Source: Treponema sp. (GTDB taxonomy: Bacteria; Spirochaetota; Spirochaetia; Treponematales; Treponemataceae). Taken from it: a DNA stretch of 10,411 bases. The notes under the pieces were generated by a model that did no database searches, had not been told where the DNA came from, and saw only the letters and a list, made by a program, of their open reading frames with translations. How positions within the stretch are numbered: position 1 is the first letter of the stretch; every line of letters begins with the position of its first letter. Shown one piece after another: positions 6,841 through 10,411 of the stretch. Position numbers and translations under genes: made by a program. The DNA is taken from the NCBI GenBank assembly GCA_012799545.1, contig JAAZLA010000169.1:1-10411 (forward strand), read 5' to 3'.

Positions 6841-6882
6841 TTTAGACTGTTAGAAAGTTTGCTCACTTTTATAACAGATAAA
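6841..6882 (+). promoter_or_regulatory. Leader hairpin of the rplM-rpsI mRNA, candidate autoregulatory site
   Basis: CTGTTA (6847-6852) pairs with TAACAG (6872-6877) and AAAGT (6854-6858) with ACTTT (6865-6869) around the loop TTGCTC. A G-U pair and one bulged A join the two stems, and TTTA/TAAA can extend the base. No T-run follows, so it is not an intrinsic terminator. In E. coli L13 represses its own operon through the leader RNA; a similar role here is inference. Confidence 0.5.
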
Positions 6883-6942
6883 CCAAAAAAGCTACAAAGA
6901 TGCTCACTGTATGCTTTAAAAATGATTTTATAAGGTAATGTA

Positions 6943-7371
6943 ATGAAAACAATTTTTGTAAATGAAAAAGATGCGGTACGTAACTGGTACCTCATAGACG
7001 CATCAGAAAAACCATTGGGAAGGGTTGCGGCAAAGGCAGCGCTTATGCTCCGTGGAAAACAAAAACCAACTTTTACGCCCAATCAAGAGATGGGTGATTA
7101 TATAGTGATTATAAATGCCGAAAAGGTAGCTGTAACTGGTTCTAAAAAAACAGGCAAGTTGTATCATCATCATACAGGCTATGTTGGTGGCTTAAAAACT
7201 TTTACCTTTGAAGAAAAACTTGAAAGGCATCCTACTGAACCTCTCATGCTCGCTATTAAGGGAATGCTTCCAAAGGGAAGACTTGGTCGCAGAATGCTTA
7301 CCAATGTGAAAGTGTATGCCGGAAGTGAACACCCACATGAAGCACAAAACCCACAAGCCTTAGAAGTATAA
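6943..7371 (+). CDS. rplM: Ribosomal protein L13
   Basis: L13 is an early-assembly protein of the large (50S) ribosomal subunit that binds 23S rRNA. The 142-residue length is exactly typical. Recognisable parts are the N-terminal RNWYLIDASEKPLGRVAA, the LRGKQKPTFTPNQEMGDYIVIINAEKV stretch in the middle of the fold (cited in two halves: LRGKQKPTFTPN and GDYIVIINAEKV), the HHTGYVGGLK segment, and AIKGMLPKGRLGRRML near the C-terminus. AAGG (6932-6935) precedes the ATG at a normal distance. rpsI follows after 20 bases, the standard bacterial pairing of these two genes in one operon. A start-stop minimal frame ATGTAA at 6938-6943 overlaps the true start. Confidence 0.99.
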   Translation: MKTIFVNEKDAVRNWYLIDASEKPLGRVAAKAALMLRGKQKPTFTPNQEMGDYIVIINAEKVAVTGSKKTGKLYHHHTGYVGGLKTFTFEEKLERHPTEPLMLAIKGMLPKGRLGRRMLTNVKVYAGSEHPHEAQNPQALEV

Positions 7372-7391
7372 AGGAAAAGATAGGAGAAATC

Positions 7392-7784
7392 ATGGTTAAA
7401 AATATTGGTATTGGTACTGGAAGAAGAAAAACAGCTGTTGCACGAGTATACGTTCGCGACGGTTCAGGAAAAGTTACTATCAACGACAAAGATATTCAAG
7501 ATTATTTTGCAACAGCAGAACAAATACAAGTGGTACGACAACCTTTGATGGTAACTGCAAGTGAAAATAAATACGACCTTGTTATTACCGTTTCTGGCGG
7601 TGGATTAAACGGACAAGCTGGTGCTTGCTTACATGGCATTTCACGCGCCTTATCTCAAGTTGATCAAGAAAACTACAGCGCTTTAAAGGCAAATGGCTTT
7701 TTAACTCGTGACTCACGAATGGTCGAAAGAAAAAAATACGGTCGACCTGGTGCACGAAAGCGATTCCAATTTAGCAAACGTTAG
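7392..7784 (+). CDS. rpsI: Ribosomal protein S9
   Basis: S9 is a small (30S) subunit protein whose C-terminal tail reaches the P-site tRNA anticodon loop. The 130-residue product has the family N-terminus with GTGRRKTAVARVYV, the central VSGGGLNGQAGACLHGISRAL, cited here as SGGGLNGQAGA and HGISRAL, and the conserved end KYGRPGARKRFQFSKR, in which the final Lys-Arg is the part near the tRNA. AGGAG (7382-7386) lies upstream of the ATG. It is co-transcribed with rplM and followed after 16 bases by the recX-like gene. Confidence 0.99.
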   Translation: MVKNIGIGTGRRKTAVARVYVRDGSGKVTINDKDIQDYFATAEQIQVVRQPLMVTASENKYDLVITVSGGGLNGQAGACLHGISRALSQVDQENYSALKANGFLTRDSRMVERKKYGRPGARKRFQFSKR

Positions 7785-7800
7785 TATTTTAGAAGAGCAA

Positions 7801-8463
7801 TTGGAAGATTCAAAAAATACAATTTGCATTCAAGGTATAAAACAGGTTCTTTCAGGGTTGTATAAGATACATCCCACAGCAGGACCTGTTTTTTTTGTGC
7901 GCGATTGGTATTTCGGTATAGAAAATTTTGAAAAACTCCTTGAAGAGTTTGAGACTGTTTTCTTTGAAGATAGAGAAAAAGGTGAAAAAACTTCTTTTTG
8001 TCTAACGGAAGAACAAAGCCTGCTTTTACTCGATGCAAGTGAAGCCTATCTTGCTGAACGCTATGCAATGGGTTTATTAAATAGAAGCGAGCAATCACGC
8101 TTTTTACTTTTTCAAAAATTGCTCAAAAAAAAATTTCGCATTTCGTATATTAATGAGGTTTTAGATTTTTTAGAATGCGAGGGGCATTTATCGGACCTGC
8201 GTTTTTCGGAAGCTTGGTTGCGCCAGCGTATGCGGAGTAAAAAAGAGAGTCGCACGAAGCTCTATCAAGAGCTTTTGTTGAGAAGTATTAGCTCTCAGAC
8301 CGCAAAACAGGCTCTCGATACCGCTTTTGAAGATGTAGATGAAGAGGAAATACTTCGCGATCTGATAGATTCGTATATTTCTAAAGGTTTTGATCGAGAT
8401 AAGATTATAAAAAAATGTATGTATTATGGCTTCCCTTTAAAAGTCATAAATACCTTGTTATAA
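7801..8463 (+). CDS. recX: RecX-family regulatory protein, probable TTG start
   Basis: RecX proteins bind RecA filaments and limit recombination. The C-terminal two thirds show the family's repeated three-helix units: ASEAYLAERYAMGLLNRSEQ, then FLLFQKLLKKKFRISYINEV, then DLRFSEAWLRQRMRSKKES and TKLYQELLLRSISSQTAKQA. The first ~85 residues are divergent. The frame is open from an ATG at 7708, but that would overlap rpsI by 77 bases and translate S9-coding sequence out of frame, so it is unlikely. TTG at 7801, with AGAAGAG six bases before it and 16 bases after the rpsI stop, gives 220 residues and is preferred; the start remains uncertain. Position after rpsI suggests co-transcription with ribosomal protein genes. 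No RecA gene is nearby. Family confidence is good, exact start moderate. Confidence 0.8.
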   Translation: MEDSKNTICIQGIKQVLSGLYKIHPTAGPVFFVRDWYFGIENFEKLLEEFETVFFEDREKGEKTSFCLTEEQSLLLLDASEAYLAERYAMGLLNRSEQSRFLLFQKLLKKKFRISYINEVLDFLECEGHLSDLRFSEAWLRQRMRSKKESRTKLYQELLLRSISSQTAKQALDTAFEDVDEEEILRDLIDSYISKGFDRDKIIKKCMYYGFPLKVINTLL

Positions 8464-8495
8464 ATTGAAAAAAGACTTACTGAATTTCAATTTTT
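8462..8495 (+). terminator. AT-rich hairpin after recX
   Basis: AAATTGAAA (8462-8470) and TTTCAATTT (8485-8493) form a perfect 9-bp inverted repeat with a 14-base loop, ending in a run of five T. It overlaps the recX stop codon. The stem has only two G-C pairs, so termination of the ribosomal operon here may be partial. Confidence 0.45.
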
Positions 8496-8496
8496 G

Positions 8497-8505
8497 TGTT
8501 ATGAT
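8497..8505 (+). promoter_or_regulatory. Extended -10 promoter of the response regulator
   Basis: TGTTATGAT fits the extended -10 pattern TGnTATnAT; a weak -35 (TTACTG, 8477-8482) is 17 bases upstream. The start would be at about 8512, giving a leader of about 24 nt with AGAGGAG (8525-8531) ahead of the ATG at 8536. Confidence 0.5.
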
Positions 8506-8535
8506 GATTGAAACGCTAAGGTATAGAGGAGCATT

Positions 8536-9147
8536 ATGGCAAAAGATTCACAAATACATATCGTATATTCAGCTTTGGAAGTGGCAAAAATTTGTGGAGT
8601 AGTAAATCAAACCGCAATAAATTGGATACGCGGTGAACACTTAAAAGCATTTACAACTCCCGGTGGTCAATTTCGGGTGTATTTAGACGATTTGATTGAT
8701 TTTATGCGAAAACGCAATATGCGGATTCCTCAAGATGTTTTGGACTTATACGAACAAGGTTCTGCAAAACAAGCATCGGTGCTCATTGTCGATGATGACA
8801 AGGGTTTAAACTCTGTTATAGCAAAGTTTCTAGAAAAAGCCCATGAAAAGATTGTTGTGTATCAAGCCTTTGATGGCTTTGAAGCAGGTGTGCAACTTGT
8901 CGATAAAAAACCAAAATGTGTTTTGCTCGATCTTGATTTGCCAGGAGTCGATGGTTTTGAAGTATGCAAAAAAATATATAATTCTGAAGAATATGGTAAA
9001 CCGATTGTTTGTGTAATCACAGCCTTGGAAGATGAAGATTTAGAAAAAGAAGTAAAAGAAATGGGAGCGGTTGAGTTTTTTAAGAAACCGCTTAATTTAG
9101 TAGAAATTGCAAATCGTATTAAAAAGCGCTTGCATTTAGAAGATTAG
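8536..9147 (+). CDS. Response regulator with N-terminal excisionase-type HTH and C-terminal receiver
   Basis: This 203-residue protein should bind DNA and be switched by phosphorylation. Residues 8-60 form a MerR/excisionase-like winged helix-turn-helix (ALEVAKICGVVNQTAINWI, cited to its conserved core, then TTPGGQFRVYLDDLIDFM). A linker (61-79) leads to a receiver domain at 80-200 with the acidic pair Asp86/Asp87, phospho-acceptor Asp132 in LLDLDLPGVDGFE, switch Thr162 in VITALED and Lys184 in FFKKP, so all active residues are present. The order HTH then receiver is the reverse of OmpR- or NarL-type regulators. No histidine kinase gene is adjacent, so the partner is unknown. It has its own promoter and a strong ribosome binding site, and is followed by a strong terminator, so it is probably transcribed alone. 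I do not know a gene symbol for it. Confidence 0.9.
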   Translation: MAKDSQIHIVYSALEVAKICGVVNQTAINWIRGEHLKAFTTPGGQFRVYLDDLIDFMRKRNMRIPQDVLDLYEQGSAKQASVLIVDDDKGLNSVIAKFLEKAHEKIVVYQAFDGFEAGVQLVDKKPKCVLLDLDLPGVDGFEVCKKIYNSEEYGKPIVCVITALEDEDLEKEVKEMGAVEFFKKPLNLVEIANRIKKRLHLED

Positions 9148-9160
9148 CTGTCTTCAGCTG

Positions 9161-9200
9161 AAAAAAAACAGTCAAGAAAAAAATCTTGACTGTTTTTTTT
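9161..9200. terminator. Strong bidirectional intrinsic terminator
   Basis: CAGTCAAGA (9169-9177) pairs perfectly with TCTTGACTG (9184-9192) around a six-A loop, flanked by A8 (9161-9168) and T8 (9193-9200). Either strand gives a G-C-containing stem followed by a U-tract, so it should stop both the response regulator transcript and, from the other side, sppA, whose stop codon is directly next to it. A smaller hairpin AGCTG-TCTT-CAGCT (9146-9159) precedes it. Confidence 0.93.
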
Positions 9201-9201
9201 A

Positions 9202-10197
9202 TTAGGGTGCGTAATAATATGCAGGGAATGCGACTGGCGGTTCAAGTATTTGTAAAATGATTTCAGCTTCAGTTTTCCGTCCTGATAAAAGAGCTTTAAT
9301 ATCGAACATCGATTCCCAGACTGTTTTTTTCTTTTGATAGGACAATCGTTCTGTATGGATATATGGATCAAAAGCGTAGGTCGATTTTAATTCCTCGAGT
9401 GCCTCCTCGAAAAGACTAATGCCATCTATCAATTCCGCTTCAAGGGCTTGTTTTGCGGTATAAATACGTCCGTCTGCAAGTTTTTTTACAAAAGCTATAT
9501 CTAAGTTTCGTGCTTCAGCGACGATTCCTGTGAACTGCTCGTAACATTCATCTGATACGCTTTGCATGATTGCCCTTTGTTCTTCTGTAAAGGGTTCATT
9601 TAGATTGAGCATGTTTTTATTCTTTCCAGAGTGAACAGTTGTCATTTTTATACCAAGCTTGTCAAGCATCTCGGTAATATCGAAGGACATTCCGCTGACA
9701 ACGCCAATTGAGCCAGTAAGTGTGTTTCGGTTTGCATAAATCTTTTCCGCAGCACATGCTATATAATAGCCGCCTGAGGCTGCCATGCTTTTAAAATAGG
9801 CATAGAGAGGTTTTTCTTTTGCATAGTCTTTGAGGGCGAGATAGAGTTCATCTGCTTGATAGACGGCTCCACCAGGGGAATCTATTTCTAGAATGAGCGC
9901 TTTGTTTTTTTTATCGTTTTTTAGATTTTCTAGAGTTTCTAAAAGCCAAGCTTGGTTATAACTTGCGTTCGCTTCTTCTATGGTGCCATTTATTTCTAAT
10001 ATTGCTATTGAATCTGGTTTATAGAGGTTTACCCAAAAAGCACTTCGGTTAGAACTTGTTTTTTGGGTTGTAATTTCTTTTATTCCGGTTTGGCATTGGC
10101 TTATTGCAAAAATAATTCCAAGGACCACAATAAACCCCAAGATTATAAGACCGCTGTTTTTCTTTTTTGTTTTTGGATTTTGTTCTTTTATTGTCAT
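9202..10197 (-). CDS. sppA: SppA-type signal peptide peptidase (S49 family), single domain
   Basis: SppA is a membrane-anchored Ser/Lys protease that degrades signal peptides left in the membrane after secretion, a role that complements SecA. The 331-residue protein has a short cytosolic Lys-rich N-terminus, one membrane segment (about residues 15-33), and a periplasmic protease domain. The substrate-binding strand ALILEIDSPGGAVYQADEL begins near residue 100; the nucleophile is probably Ser141 in SMAASGGYYIA, and the general base Lys192 in HSGKNKNM, the arrangement of the short Gram-positive-type SppA that works as an octamer, rather than the double-domain E. coli enzyme. A GSIGVV motif (162-167) lies between them. 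GGAAG (10203-10207) is five bases before the ATG, which directly abuts the stop codon of the upstream gene (TAAATG), so the two are likely translationally coupled. Confidence 0.95.
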   Translation of the reverse strand: MTIKEQNPKTKKKNSGLIILGFIVVLGIIFAISQCQTGIKEITTQKTSSNRSAFWVNLYKPDSIAILEINGTIEEANASYNQAWLLETLENLKNDKKNKALILEIDSPGGAVYQADELYLALKDYAKEKPLYAYFKSMAASGGYYIACAAEKIYANRNTLTGSIGVVSGMSFDITEMLDKLGIKMTTVHSGKNKNMLNLNEPFTEEQRAIMQSVSDECYEQFTGIVAEARNLDIAFVKKLADGRIYTAKQALEAELIDGISLFEEALEELKSTYAFDPYIHTERLSYQKKKTVWESMFDIKALLSGRKTEAEIILQILEPPVAFPAYYYAP

Positions 10198-10410
10198 TTA
10201 TACTTCCGTTTCGTTTTTCGCTTCACCTTCATCTTTTTGTTCTTCGTTTACCTCTTCGCTTGATTCTTTTTCATCTGTATTTGTATCGATAAGGCTTGCT
10301 TGCACAGCGTTTTCTTTTAAGTGAAGATAGAGTTTTGTTGCTGCGGTATCCATATAGGGTGAAACAAAAATATTTGCTATGCCAAAAGTGATTAGAGTAA
10401 GAAGTATCCA
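10198..10410 (-). CDS. C-terminal end of a membrane protein with acidic tail
   Basis: The frame is open from the right edge to the TAA at 10198-10200, giving 70 residues of a longer protein. It starts with a hydrophobic stretch (WILLTLITFGIANIFVSPYM), then ATKLYLHLKENAVQASLI, then a very acidic, Glu-rich tail (DEKESSEEVNEEQKDEGEA) ending NETEV. The hydrophobic end followed by 'PYM...LY' recalls polytopic membrane proteins such as the DUF975 group, but 70 residues are too few for a firm call. Its stop codon is immediately followed by the sppA ATG, so both probably belong to one operon whose promoter lies outside the window. Confidence 0.7.
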   Translation of the reverse strand, partial: WILLTLITFGIANIFVSPYMDTAATKLYLHLKENAVQASLIDTNTDEKESSEEVNEEQKDEGEAKNETEV

Positions 10411-10411
10411 A

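Noticed and set aside
10063..10263. Plus-strand Phe-rich frame spanning the sppA start
   Set aside because: It is antisense to the sppA membrane segment and the Glu/Lys-rich tail of the upstream gene, which explains its Phe-rich composition.
1..10411. CRISPR array, tRNA, rRNA or replication origin
   Set aside because: No regularly spaced repeats longer than the 12-bp tandem units, no tRNA-like cloverleaf and no rRNA-like sequence were noticed; a covariance-model search would settle the RNA genes.

Overview
The window looks like a spirochaete chromosome, most likely from the genus Treponema. This is inferred from the adenine-rich moderate-GC coding style, the run rplM-rpsI-recX followed by a response regulator with an N-terminal excisionase-type helix-turn-helix, the FeoAB pair, and a PD-(D/E)XK Rpn-type remnant. 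No marker gene here fixes the species.

Left part (1-1008) is accessory DNA. It holds the C-terminal part of an IS256-family transposase that continues beyond the left edge, a hairpin terminator, a short non-coding stretch with two small inverted repeats, and on the minus strand the broken C-terminal end of an Rpn-family nuclease/transposase. That remnant ends against the ribosome binding site of secA.

Core part: secA (1009-3747, plus) codes for a full-length SecA motor with its C-terminal zinc motif. It converges on feoB-feoA (minus), a ferrous-iron uptake operon whose genes overlap by 4 bp. FeoA carries an unusual C-terminal extension, a Cys/His cluster followed by an Arg-Gly-rich tail. FeoB carries an extra segment of about 29 residues in its G domain. 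Upstream of feoA lies a strong sigma-70-type promoter (TTGACT, 17 nt, TATTAT). Just downstream of its -10 is a 22-bp near-perfect palindrome centred on CCTAGG, which resembles operators of DtxR/TroR-type metalloregulators. A small two-helix membrane protein is encoded divergently.

Right part: a clear promoter and a roughly 120-nt leader containing a strong hairpin precede rplM-rpsI (L13 and S9), followed closely by a RecX-like gene that probably starts at TTG. A one-component-like response regulator with reversed domain order (HTH then receiver) follows. A strong bidirectional terminator separates it from a convergent pair: a single-domain SppA (S49) signal peptide peptidase, and upstream of it the C-terminal end of a membrane protein whose stop codon abuts the sppA start.

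The most distinctive feature is the feo locus: extended FeoA, inserted segment in FeoB, and the palindromic candidate metal operator. No CRISPR array, tRNA or rRNA gene was seen.
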